NCBI GenBank assembly: GCA_025093985.1
Contig: JACAAK010000003.1
Location: 1,240,001 to 1,304,000 of the forward strand
Source: Calvatia gigantea
Lineage: Eukaryota; Basidiomycota; Agaricomycetes; Agaricales; Lycoperdaceae
Length of the DNA: 64,000 nucleotides
Direction of reading: 5' to 3'
Below the pieces are notes generated by a model, which was not told the origin of the DNA, did no database searches, and worked only from the letters and a program-made list of their open reading frames with translations. Below are positions 15,368 through 24,281 of this stretch, piece by piece. Each line of letters starts with the position of its first letter. Position 1 is the first letter of the stretch. The translations under genes and the position numbers were made by a program.

Positions 15368-17383
15368 TTACATGTTAGATCTCTCTTTGTGTCGTCTGTG
15401 TACCAAGTAGGCCATTAATCCAAACAAGATGGCTCCCAATAAGCCGAAAGATCCAGAGAATATCGCAGGCTTCCACCACACAAACTGTTCTGACAACAGT
15501 GCCCCATGTATTGGTGGGCCTAGGGATGCCAATTGTAGATGGTGCTTCAACTATATAAGATAGAAACGTACCAGCTAGTGCACCAACGCCTGTACGCACA
15601 AAGTCAGTATGCTCATTTATCCGCATCTTACCAATTGCTCACCGCACAATGTAAACGCGATGCCCATCCGTAGGCTATCGTGGCGAAGATGAGAGTCCGG
15701 TATGTGGTCAAGGTCACCAACCGGATATAGAGAAGGACCTACCCCAACTCGTTGATGTCATCCGATAAGACGGCAATGAGTGGTGCCATCAGTGATACGA
15801 CTGTGGTATCGACGGTATATTTTAGCCAGATAGCACGGGGAGTGGATGTAGATATGCGTACACGCTCCGGCACTGAGACCATAGAGAATTCCAAAAATCA
15901 CAAAACCCGCGACCGTGGTCACACCGGTCAACGCGAAAATCAGGATGCCGCATAACCCAGTGCAGATGTAAATCAAATGAACGACGCTTATGTATTTAAC
16001 GAGGAAGCCAGGAGATAACCTGCCAATGCAAGCTGCAGCCATTCACAATGACGAGCTACCAGAAGAGTGAATTCTGGGCGTGAAGTATCTGCATGGTGTG
16101 GAACTTACAGAGTAGAAGGCAAAGTTCTCGCCTAATCCGTGTTTCACGGCATCTAATTGGATGAAGAACAAGGGGAAATACATTCCTATCGGAAATGTCA
16201 TTAAACTGTGGGCAGCGAGTTAGTACAACTTACTCCGACACTATGCACACGTACCCAATTGTGGCAAAAACATAAGGACCGTCTCTTGAGAATTTCTTCA
16301 GGCTCTTCCATAATTTTGGTGCTGTTGTCGGGTGGTGGCAGGCGGGGATGCATAAAGATACAAGAAATAAGTAGCAAGCCTGCATTCAGGCCTGCGCTCG
16401 CTCGAACAGCGTTTCCGAAACCGAGTTTCACGAATAGGTTGTTGAGCATGATTGGATGAACGACTGCACCGAGCGAGGCGCCGGTTGCGACGATGGACAT
16501 GGCCATGGCACGTTTTCGAACGAAGTAATGTGATAGTACGGCCAAACTTGGGACATACATGAGCCCGGCACCAATTCCGTGTCCTATACTTTGTGCGAGA
16601 AAATTCTGATTGAAGTTAAGTTGCACGCACTATGATTTCGGAATCAAAGAAGCTTACCTGATATATGCTATCTGGATGGCTAAGAGATAGCATAAACAGA
16701 GAGAAAACGATTAAAGCTGCCCCTCCATATATCATATAATAACTTCTAGGGTCAGTATCGTTCTGTGTTGGGTTGAGACTTTCACTCACAAGTATCCCTT
16801 GTCGTATAACCTTCCCGCAAAAAGACCGCTTGCAATGACTATGAAAGCGTTTACACTACCGATCCATCTGCCAGACTCAGTCAATTAGACACTGCATGAC
16901 TGAGGTGAGGGCTTGCTCACGATATTGTTGAAGGGGTTTCGGACGTGATGTAAAACCTGGTGTAATAATCTACATCGCCGATTCATTCTGCCGTCCATTT
17001 GTGGTGAGTAATCTGACCCACCTTGGTATACACCGAAAGACGTTGTGTATCTGGGTCCCCGGCCCACTTGAGACACGTTCGGATCTACATACTACGGGAA
17101 CTTACCCGAAACCACACATCTGGCTGCAAAAGCTGGAAGAAAAAGAATGAGAGATAGGGTGGTCCGGCGAAGCAAGCCAGACTCACGCTCCGGCGACCGT
17201 AGCCCAAGCTCTCCAACCACCTTCGGGGAAGTCAGGTGTGGAACTACCCTGAGGGCCGGAATTGGGATGCTCAGATTTCTCGATGTCCACAGAGACTGGT
17301 GAAGTAGGATTGTTATGAGACCTACTCGAGTCGCTTTCCGAAGTTTTGACCTCGTAGTCAACATCAGTTTGTTTCTCAGCCAT
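15368..17383 (-). CDS. MFS transporter, monocarboxylate-porter-like
   Basis: A twelve-helix major facilitator of the fungal MCT-like (monocarboxylate permease homologue) group. About 75 acidic/Ser-rich N-terminal residues precede PDFPEGGWRAWATVAGA, the usual start of helix 1 in this group. Helices follow as SWIGSVNAFIVIASGLFAGR, GHGIGAGLMYVPSLAVLSHY, RKRAMAMSIVATGASLGAVV (signature loop), AGLNAGLLLISCIF, VVHLIYICTGLCGILIFAL and the last, PAIFSGSFGLLGAILFGLMA. The intron 15520-15569 gives GALAGPPIHGALL, the expected sequence; an apparent run-on frame there is intron read-through. I take Met at 17383 (MAEKQTDVDY); Mets at 17455 and beyond are possible. The substrate is not predictable; the gene looks functional. 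Confidence 0.85.
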
Positions 17384-17837
17384 CTGATCAGAGGAGGGAG
17401 CGGTTGGTGGCGAATCAGAGAGAGAGTGCGCCCTGCAAGGACCTTTTCTAGTCATGTCTAAGGGGTCATGGTGCTCTATCATTAACCTCGCCGAGCCGGC
17501 GGCCGGGAGTTTAAAATCAACAGCGGGTTATCCCCATTCCTGACAGCCCCAAAAGGTGTGCTTGTTGTGTTCTTTCGAGCGCATGTCGCCGAGTGATCAG
17601 CCGGCGGTAGTCCGCCGATTTAAGAAAGTGTAAAGTGTATCCGAAGAGAGAGAAGTTGCATTTCGAGTTGTCAATCGACGGAGACATCCACGAACATCTC
17701 TCAGTTTCCCCTGTCTCGTCAGATTAAACGCGAGGCGCCGGCACTGATGTGGGAAGGGAAAGGGGCCGACAGTCACGGCCGCCATTACTTTGGCCCGGTA
17801 AAGGTACGTAGTGGTCTCTGCTGAGGGGGAGCTTAAT
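17384..17837. other. Spacer between the MFS gene and tRNA-Gln
   Basis: Contains the MFS 5' region (the frame stays open to about 17482, so the protein could start earlier) and the upstream flank of the tRNA gene. No other gene seen. Confidence 0.4.
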
Positions 17838-17916
17838 GGCGCTATAGTGTAGTGGTTATCACTCAGGATTCTGATACTAATTTCCTGAAACCCAGGTTCG
17901 AACCCTGGTAGCGCCT
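17838..17916 (+). tRNA. tRNA-Gln: tRNA-Gln (CTG) with a 7-nt intron
   Basis: The acceptor stem GGCGCTA (17838-17844) pairs with TAGCGCC (17909-17915), discriminator T. The D-arm/A-box is TAGTGTAGTGGTTATCAC, and the B-box GGTTCGAACCC sits in a CCAGG/CCTGG T-arm. The anticodon arm is CAGGA-TTCTGA-[TACTAAT]-T-TCCTG: removing seven nt after position 37 restores a 7-nt loop with anticodon CTG, the standard place for a tRNA intron. The A-box and loop match eukaryotic tRNA-Gln. Confidence 0.93.
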
Positions 17917-17927
17917 TATAGTATCTC

Positions 17928-17935
17928 TTTTTTTT
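17928..17935 (+). terminator. RNA polymerase III T-run terminator
   Basis: Eight consecutive T begin 12 nt after the tRNA 3' end, a typical Pol III stop. Confidence 0.8.
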
Positions 17936-18034
17936 GCGCCCATTTTCTACACGTGACTCCACATATTGTTGTGCAAGACTTCAAGACTGCGTCCACGTTT
18001 CAAAGTTTCATTCAAATTTCAACCTTTGAACACG

Positions 18035-19227
18035 ATGTCGAATGCAGCTGACCGCGCCGGGGCTCGTCGTAGGGCCATCCTCGCAAAGCGGGGGGATCGG
18101 TTGGCCAAGCTCACGACCACTGCACGAGGGGACGAAGGCAAGACATATTTAAGCGATGGTATGTTTTTTTTTCGGGATATTTTATCTCATCCTGTTGTTT
18201 ATGCTTGCAGATGCCCCCTCCTTTTCCAAGGCCTTTCTCGGTGAAGAAGCACCTTCAGATATGCCAACACCACCTCGAATGTCTGTTTCTCCTTCGCCGT
18301 CCTCAACCCCCAACAAGTCCACTGTCGTGTCATCATCGACTGCTCCCTCGTCCATCCCTACCTCCTCGGTCAAACCAGAAACCTTGTTTAGCGAGGTAGA
18401 CGAGTCTGTATGGTCTCCAGAACTTCAAGAACAGTTCCGTCAGGCACTCTTGAGTGCCAACCCACCACGTTCCAGAACCTCAAGTCGCGTTCCGAGTGGT
18501 GCATCCGTTTCTGGTCCTGATATCCCTGCGGAACAACTCGAAAATGATCCATTAGCTGAGCTCCTTACATCACTTGGTGGTGGTACTGGTGCTGGGCAGG
18601 CGACCGGGTCGAGTATGTTCGACCTACTCCAAACGATGCGAAACGGACCTCAGACTTTGAGTCCTGAGGCTCAAACCTCCAACCATGACAAAGCGATTAG
18701 AAGTTTGATACAATTGGTATCAACGTGGTTGTTGTTGGCGTATTTCGTGTTCTTCCTTGAACCTGCTGCGTACAAGCTACGTGTAGGCTCGCTGGATGTG
18801 GGGAGGTGGTCGAGGTGGGCTGTGCTGGGAGAAAACAGGGATATGCTGGAACTGCTCTCAACATTTAAAGTGCAGCCTCAGCCAGTATGTCTATCGCTGG
18901 TTTGCTCCAATTCTCTCTTATTCTGAACTATTCCTTCTTTACCGTAGGCTTTTTTTTGGGCCTTTGCTGCGCTTCAGGCCGCTGTACATTTTAACAGTAT
19001 CCGGAATACGCTGGTACGTTGCTATTTTGTGGCTTCTAGCGTCTCATTCATTTGATTGTTAGTTTCCTTCTGTGAAAGAAGCACCGTCACCCTTGGGTGC
19101 TCTTGGGCCACTCGCCAGAATTCCAAGCTTGTTTAGCCTTGGGCTGTTATTCCTGAACGGCCTTGGCAGCATCACTTTTGGATTAGGATTCATTGTTTTC
19201 CTCGCTAGTTATGCCTCAGCCAAGTGA
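18035..19227 (+). CDS. GET2: GET complex receptor subunit Get2 (CAML-like)
   Basis: ER membrane receptor, with Get1, for the Get3 ATPase that delivers tail-anchored proteins. The N-terminus carries the basic Get3-binding helix (ARRRAILAKRGDRLAKL), followed by a Ser/Pro-rich linker, an acidic stretch, and three C-terminal membrane segments: SLIQLVSTWLLLAYFVFFLE, FFWAFAALQAA and LFSLGLLFLNGLGSITFGLG. Introns 18159-18210, 18885-18947 and 19014-19062 all keep frame; stop at 19225-19227. About 330 residues is normal for fungal Get2. Overall sequence conservation in this family is low, so the call rests on the basic helix plus the three-TM layout. Confidence 0.8.
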
Positions 19228-19365
19228 GCTTGCACACGCTTGCACCTGTATCTTTTGCGGTCCTGTCCCTATCTTTCCACCATGTCGGATAGTCATTAGG
19301 TTGAAATAATATTATTTGCCAATCGTGGAATGAAATGAGTGGTATAGCGAGAGCGAGATGGAGTG

Positions 19366-19987
19366 CTATGAAGCCCTGGGTCTGGCGGTCTTCGTGGGTT
19401 TCTGAGCCTTCTTAAGCGTAAGTGCCTTGCGGTGCTTGTGCTCTTCCTCCTCCCCAGGAAGGAGTGGCAAGCCTTCTGCTGTACGTGATTTCTTGTACTC
19501 CCGCCAGGGATCACCACCCGCCGCTTCCATGAGCTCCCGAGTGATGGTAGTCGACCACTTATCGTCCATCTCAATCGTTCGTGTCTTTCCTGAAGCTGAG
19601 CTACCTTGAGTTACAAGTCACAGTTAGGAGACAGAACGCCCACTCACAAAAAATTAGCTGGATATTCTGCTTTACGGCTTCTTCCGCCTTCCACACTTTG
19701 TCCACCTCGACCTCTAGCGACGGGTTCGCCCATCGGATCCGGGGTAGAGCATCTTTGACGAAATACCTGCCAACAAAGCATTAGCCTCTCAAGTGGGGTA
19801 GAGAGGTGCTGTATCCCCCTCACCTGGCACCGAAACTATTGTTCTTTGCACTCCACCGAATCTTGAAGTTCGTCACGTTTTGAAGCTGGAGTTTTGGTTG
19901 CTGGTTGAGATGTTGGAGGACTTGTGATAATTTAGATGGACCTTGTTGCAAAGCTTTGGCAGAACGCAGTGTCGTTGCCGCTGCCAT
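19366..19987 (-). CDS. Mitochondrial ribosomal protein with L51/S25/CI-B8 domain
   Basis: A small basic protein starting MAAATTLRSAKALQQGPSKL, which looks like a mitochondrial import signal. The middle (IRWSAKNNSFGARYFVKDAL, PRIRWANPSLEVEVDK) fits the thioredoxin-like L51/S25/CI-B8 domain found in mL43 and in mS25-type proteins. A Lys/Arg-rich tail ends TARPRAS. Introns are 19767-19823 (57 nt) and 19605-19647, the latter only 43 nt and the shortest confident intron in the window. Which mitoribosomal subunit it belongs to I cannot decide; the large-subunit mL43 (MRPL51) family is the best guess. Confidence 0.7.
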
Positions 19988-20167
19988 TGTCTACACGTAT
20001 AAAACGCGTCGGCACTGAGGATCAGGGGTGACAGGGCGGGACAGTCTGGTCGAGGAGGCACGGCGCCTGTCATTTTTCGGAAGATGTATTTGTCTTTGTT
20101 TGGTTCCGAGGACACACAAGGTCCAATATCTGAGTATTCCTGGAACTCAGACCTACCCACCATCGCA

Positions 20168-21994
20168 ATGGCTGAAGATACGGAGAATCTTGCAACTCGT
20201 CGCTCGCGAAGAAGCACTGCTGGTAACCGGTAAGCGTCCCCCCAATCTTGATATTCGTCATATCTTTGAACGGACGACATCCGCTTACTCTTAGCCAGTA
20301 TGGCGGCAGCCCTCGCGGAAATGGCTCTTGAGGAAGCGAATAAAGATTTAGACGACGACAATGAATTTGTCAACAATAACGGTATATATATGTGATGTAA
20401 TCAGTTTCAATGATATGACTGACAAGAGTGCAGACGAGGAAGACCTTTTTGAATCTGACTTTGCAAGCACCGATCAGGAGGAAGCGAACCGAGACGATCT
20501 TGACACAGGGGAAGCAGCTGTTTATGATGAGGAAAAGTTGGCTCGCAAAGTTTGTAACACTGCGACTTTTTCTGTGACATTGGATCAACATATCTTTAGG
20601 CTGCCAGGGCACGTCTAGAGAAACGGACTGCAGTGGCTCATGATAAAAATAGGGCAACTTTCAACCCGCAGGCTGTTGCTCCTCCCGTAGTCAAGCCAAA
20701 GCCAAAGCCGAAGCAGTTAACTACTACTTTTGTGGTCGATGGTGTGGTCGCCGGTGAAGGATTGAAGCGTACGGGACAGAAGAGGAAAAGCCAGCGGTCC
20801 CACACAATTCTGAATACCAGTGCTACTGTTTCGAGGCTCAAACAAACGGAGGATAAGAAGGTCCGCTAATCAATCCCGAACCTTTTTTCACCTTTCATTT
20901 ACGATTGTATCTCCAGGCCTCAGCGCCAAAGAAGTTTAAACCCACAGTCCGGTACCTTTCTCAGGCAGAGTTAATCCAACGTGCACTGGACAACGAGGAA
21001 GGCAATATCAAGGAACACAAGAATTATCTCACAGTCGAAGAAGAAAAGAGAAGAAAGGCCAGGACTATAAAGATGCCGACTGTAGAAGGACCTCTGCTTC
21101 GTTGGGTCAGTAAAGTCGAGGAGGAAAAGTTCAAAGTCAATGTCGAGGTCACTCCGCCTCAACCACCAGTATCCGCTGCGACCACTTATTCGAACCATTA
21201 TGAATACTACACGAATCAACTGCGCCAATACCTTGCTTCCCAATCGGCCTCTTCTTCGGCTAATACTACTTCTCAAGCTGGGTCAAACTCCCAACATCCA
21301 ACGACCACCTCAACGACCGATGCGACGATCGTGACTGCTACGCCCGCAGTTGTGTCACCTATCCCTTCCATGACTACTCCATCATCCACACCAGCTCAAA
21401 CGACGACTGCCTCATTCTCAACCTTCCGACTCCCAACAAATCATGCTCTATACCCTTTCACATATTATCCCCCCACTTCTACATTAACGACTCCAGGAGC
21501 AAACCCTGGTTCGGCTTTCTTGTCCTCATTCCTTACTCCAGCGACTACGCAACCGCCTCCGCAGCCGGCGCAAAAGCAATACGTGGAAGAAGAGCGAACA
21601 GAAAAAGTAACCAAGAATTATGTTGTTCATGAGCTGAACCAACAAGATGGCGTCGCGAAGCCTCTCTGGAAAGATACAATGACGGCCATGTTCGGTGACC
21701 ACGTCAAATGGGAAGAACTCAAAGTGCTCAGCGGAAAGGGCAGACCGTTGGGTAAGTCCCTGTGAACGGATGGCCAGTCTATTGACCAGTTCCTGATCTT
21801 TTCTCCCCTGCCCTTTAGGTCGTGTTAAACAACGGTGCCCAATTACTGGCCAAAATGCACCATATCTAGACCCTCGCACAGGAGTGCCATTTGCTAACGT
21901 GGAGGCCTACAAGACAATTTCAGACATCCTCGATCATCGCTATGTCTGGAGTCCTGAGCTTGCATGCTACGTCAGTCGGGACGACAAGGGTTAG
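20168..21994 (+). CDS. VPS72: SWR1-complex subunit Vps72/YL1 (Swc2)
   Basis: The histone H2A.Z-H2B chaperone subunit of the SWR1 remodeller. The N-terminal YL1 domain shows TRRSRRSTAGNRMAAALAEM followed by an acidic DEEDLFESDF segment, which is the H2A.Z-binding region. A Lys/Arg-rich centre and a Thr/Ser/Pro-rich linker follow. The C-terminal YL1-C domain reads CPITGQNAPYLDPRTGVPFA, then YKTISDILDHRYVW. Introns 20230-20298, 20382-20433, 20550-20599, 20861-20916 and 21752-21818. The ATG at 20168 is chosen because it gives the RRSRRSTAGNR start. Frame intact; stop 21992-21994. Confidence 0.93.
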
Positions 21995-22293
21995 GTACTT
22001 GAAAGGATCATGTGATTGTATTGGGAAATCTCCGAAGGCATATCAGGTGTATGCAATTGTCTACTAATACAACAAAAGCGTGTCCTAGCCAGGTTGGTGG
22101 AACACATTATGAGTAGCGAAAGCGAAAGGTGGCTATAGTATTTGAACGCCGTCAAATGGTGGTGACGGGTTTCAATAATCCATTTTTCCCAACAATAATG
22201 TGGAATGATGAGGTGTACAAATGAAAGTGCGCATGTAATGTTCCGAAGTGATGATGCGGATAAACGAGTGGATGGCGAACGAATAACAATAAT

Positions 22294-22350
22294 CTGGGAG
22301 GTGACAATGTCAATACCGAGAGCGAGAGGGCCGAAAGGGGGGAAACTTAC
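22294..22350 (-). other. Predicted 3'-UTR intron of the CVIA pheromone gene
   Basis: On the minus strand a GTAAGT donor lies 43 nt after the stop codon; a TTGAC branch-like box and CAG acceptor close a 57-nt intron. The duplicated gene has the same arrangement at 23329-23383, and the sequences after both acceptors are alike (TTATTCGTTC). Confidence 0.55.
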
Positions 22351-22393
22351 TCATGATAGCATGAGTCATGATAGCGAATGTTGGTGCGTACAT

Positions 22394-22531
22394 TTACGCA
22401 ATAACGCAGTAACCGGGGTTGCCTCCACCGCTGGTTTCCTCGTTTGTAGGCAAGGAAGCGGCTGGATCCTCAGATTGGCTTGAGGACGAGGATGAAAAGA
22501 AGAAAGAGGAAATGGCAGCGAAGGAATCCAT
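22394..22531 (-). CDS. Lipopeptide mating-pheromone precursor (CaaX = CVIA)
   Basis: A 45-residue peptide, MDSFAAISSFF...GGGNPGYCVIA, with the hallmarks of Agaricomycete pheromone precursors: short single-exon ORF, MD-x-F start, Ser-rich pro-region, an acidic pair (NEET) about a dozen residues before the end, a small Gly-rich mature peptide, and a C-terminal CVIA farnesylation box. By analogy the precursor is farnesylated on Cys, loses VIA, is carboxymethylated, cleaved near the acidic pair and exported, then sensed by a STE3-type receptor. A TATA box lies about 100 bp upstream and a predicted intron 43 nt after the stop. No receptor gene is in the window. Such genes are usually missed by automatic annotation because of their size. 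Confidence 0.85.
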   Translation of the reverse strand: MDSFAAISSFFFSSSSSSQSEDPAASLPTNEETSGGGNPGYCVIA

Positions 22532-22627
22532 TGGAGAGCGACTGAGGATGACTGAGAACAGGTAGTAGAACTGAGTCGCTGGGGCAAGGAAGAAAATCCT
22601 GGGGCCTTGAGGTTTGTCCCCTCCACT

Positions 22628-22637
22628 TTTTATATAT
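22628..22637 (-). promoter_or_regulatory. TATA box of the CVIA pheromone gene
   Basis: Minus-strand GATATATAAAAAG lies about 100 bp upstream of the ATG at 22531. Confidence 0.55.
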
Positions 22638-22639
22638 CC

Positions 22640-23328
22640 CGAGTCCGCTAGGGGCAGGGTAGAGACAAAAAGCCAGGAGGAACGCCCGTGATTCGTCACA
22701 ATTGTTGTCTGCCGGTGGGGATACTGTGCAGAAATATATTCAGAGACAATAAGCCAGGGGCGGACATCGCCGGAATAGGGAGCTTGAGGTTCCGAGGAAC
22801 TGACGGGATCCCGATAGGTCGATGTGAGCCTGGGTATTTTCTGACTCCAGAGACAAAAGACAAAAAGACAAAAAGCAAAGTGCTGGATGCCTGTCATCTA
22901 TGATCACCTCCTTCCATTCTCGGTCATGGGCGTCTATCATTATCTGCGCTATTTTTACAAACTTGGAAGCTGAACCACTTGGCTCTGCCTTTCGCTCATA
23001 CGCAAGGAGACTGTTACACGGGCAAGGCCCTTGAGAAGTCGGACTCGTTTTACTAAGATTATGTTTCAACCCCCCGTGTGGTTTGTCGGGAGCCGAGCAG
23101 TGAAGAAGCCCATATGTCGTCTACACTTAACTAGGAATACAACAATAGTCGTGTTCTACCACACACCTCCAAAGAACACATTAAATATGGAAAACAAAGA
23201 CAGTATGATACGGGTGCCGTCAAATAGAAGTGAGGGGTTACAAACGTTCAAAGAACAACGCCAATGAAAGATGAGGTTGCAATGAATCCAAAAATGTGGT
23301 TTGATGAGGGTGAACGAATAATGATAGT
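22640..23328. other. Spacer between the two pheromone-like genes
   Basis: Holds the promoter of the first copy and the 3' flank of the second. The 3' flanks of both copies are similar (GCCGTCAAAT...GTGA, ATTCGTTC). I looked for a further short ORF ending in CaaX here and saw none. Confidence 0.4.
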
Positions 23329-23383
23329 CTGTGAGGATAGAGTGGCGTCAGCGGGGAGATGAAGAATAAGCTCAGGGACTTAC
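23329..23383 (-). other. Predicted 3'-UTR intron of the second pheromone-like gene
   Basis: GTAAGT donor 44 nt after the stop, GCTGAC branch-like box and CACAG acceptor; 55 nt. It matches the intron of the neighbouring copy in place and flanking sequence. Confidence 0.55.
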
Positions 23384-23426
23384 CGGCATGTCAGGGTGTA
23401 ACGAGAAGGGGCTAGTTGCGAATAAT

Positions 23427-23549
23427 TTAAGTAATAACGTAGTAGCCGATGTTGCCTCCTCCGCCATTATCCTCCTCGTCGGTGGGGAGAGAAGAGGCAG
23501 GGACTTCGTCCTTGACTTTGAGGGAGAAGAAAGTGGTGAAGTAATCCAT
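23427..23549 (-). CDS. Pheromone-precursor-like gene without a CaaX cysteine
   Basis: A 40-residue ORF, MDYFTTFFSL...GGGNIGYYVIT, clearly duplicated from the neighbour at 22394-22531: same MD-x-F start, SSLPT-D/N-EE processing region, Gly-rich tail, TATA and 3'-UTR intron. The key difference is the C-terminus: GYCVIA has become GYYVIT, so the prenylated Cys codon TGC is TAC (Tyr). Without Cys it cannot be farnesylated in the usual way. Yet there is no stop or frameshift, which would be expected to accumulate quickly in a dead copy. It may be a recent pseudogene, a non-lipidated peptide, or a base-call error. Confidence 0.65.
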   Translation of the reverse strand: MDYFTTFFSLKVKDEVPASSLPTDEEDNGGGGNIGYYVIT

Positions 23550-23621
23550 TTAGAGTGATGAAAGGATGCGAAAGATTGTGCGTGTAGGAAGATCCTGGGG
23601 TCATCCGCGTTGTTGCCCCAC

Positions 23622-23627
23622 TTATAC
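23622..23627 (-). promoter_or_regulatory. TATA-like box of the second pheromone-like gene
   Basis: Minus-strand GTATAAG lies about 75 bp before the ATG at 23549. Confidence 0.45.
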
Positions 23628-23767
23628 ACGGGTGCAGACGTTCACAGGAAAAATAGAGCAAATAGGAAAACCCGAAGTAGGAGACTAAAGCAAGCGGTGG
23701 GTGGTATTGGAACACGTGGGTACAAGCAGCGGCAGAGATTTTTGGCTAAGTAGGGGAGGCCCTGTCA

Positions 23768-24166
23768 TCATAAAAAAAATGGATTTCTCTTTCTATTCTG
23801 AGCAATTGGGAGCAGTGTCAATCCTGTGGCCAAAGGGGATGATGTTGTTCTTATTGTCTTGAATGCAGTTTCGATCTGACCCTCTGATATGACCGGTATT
23901 TTACCGTCCGCAGCGGTGCGGTCAAGTGTCTCTGCATTTGATGCCAGTGAAGGCTCGTCAATCCATGAAGGATAAAGCTCCAGAGGCCCAAAAACGTCGC
24001 CGGTAACTGAAGGTACCTGAACAGCGCGTCCATCTCTATTTTTCCTTTGTTCACGCCCGGTTTGAAGGTCCGAAGCCACCTTGGGCAGGAGAAGGGTGAC
24101 TTATAGGTTTGAGTGGCTCTGGAGCTTGGAGGTGATGGATGAGTCAGCATCTGAGGGTGTAGCCAT
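23768..24166 (-). other. Possible small gene divergent from VPS35, in-frame stop
   Basis: From an ATG at 24166 the frame reads MATPSDADSSITSKLQSHSN, then one TAA, then stays open for about 100 residues (VASDLQTGREQRKNRDGRAV ... to 23768). No splice pair that removes the TAA is visible. The latter part is hydrophilic and matches no family I know. It could be a real gene with an unseen intron, a broken gene, or chance. Confidence 0.2.
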
Positions 24167-24281
24167 ACAAAAGTAAACAAGATGCGCCTCCGACGCAGTC
24201 AGAAAGCAGCGACGCCATTGCTCAACTCACGACGCTGTTAAGTCCGTCCTCATTGCCAACAACACCACCAGCACAACGACA

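Noticed and set aside
15510..15575. An apparent alternative C-terminus of the MCT-like porter
   Set aside because: It is read-through of the 50-nt intron 15520-15569; splicing gives the conserved GALAGPPIHGALL end.
20905..21765. Opposite-strand and alternative-frame ORFs over VPS72, BNI4-like, DOT1 and other genes
   Set aside because: Shadows of real exons: no splice logic and no conserved motifs.
22640..23328. A third pheromone-like copy between the two
   Set aside because: I scanned both strands for short ORFs ending in C-x-x-x and for the GGGGN-x-GY motif and saw none.
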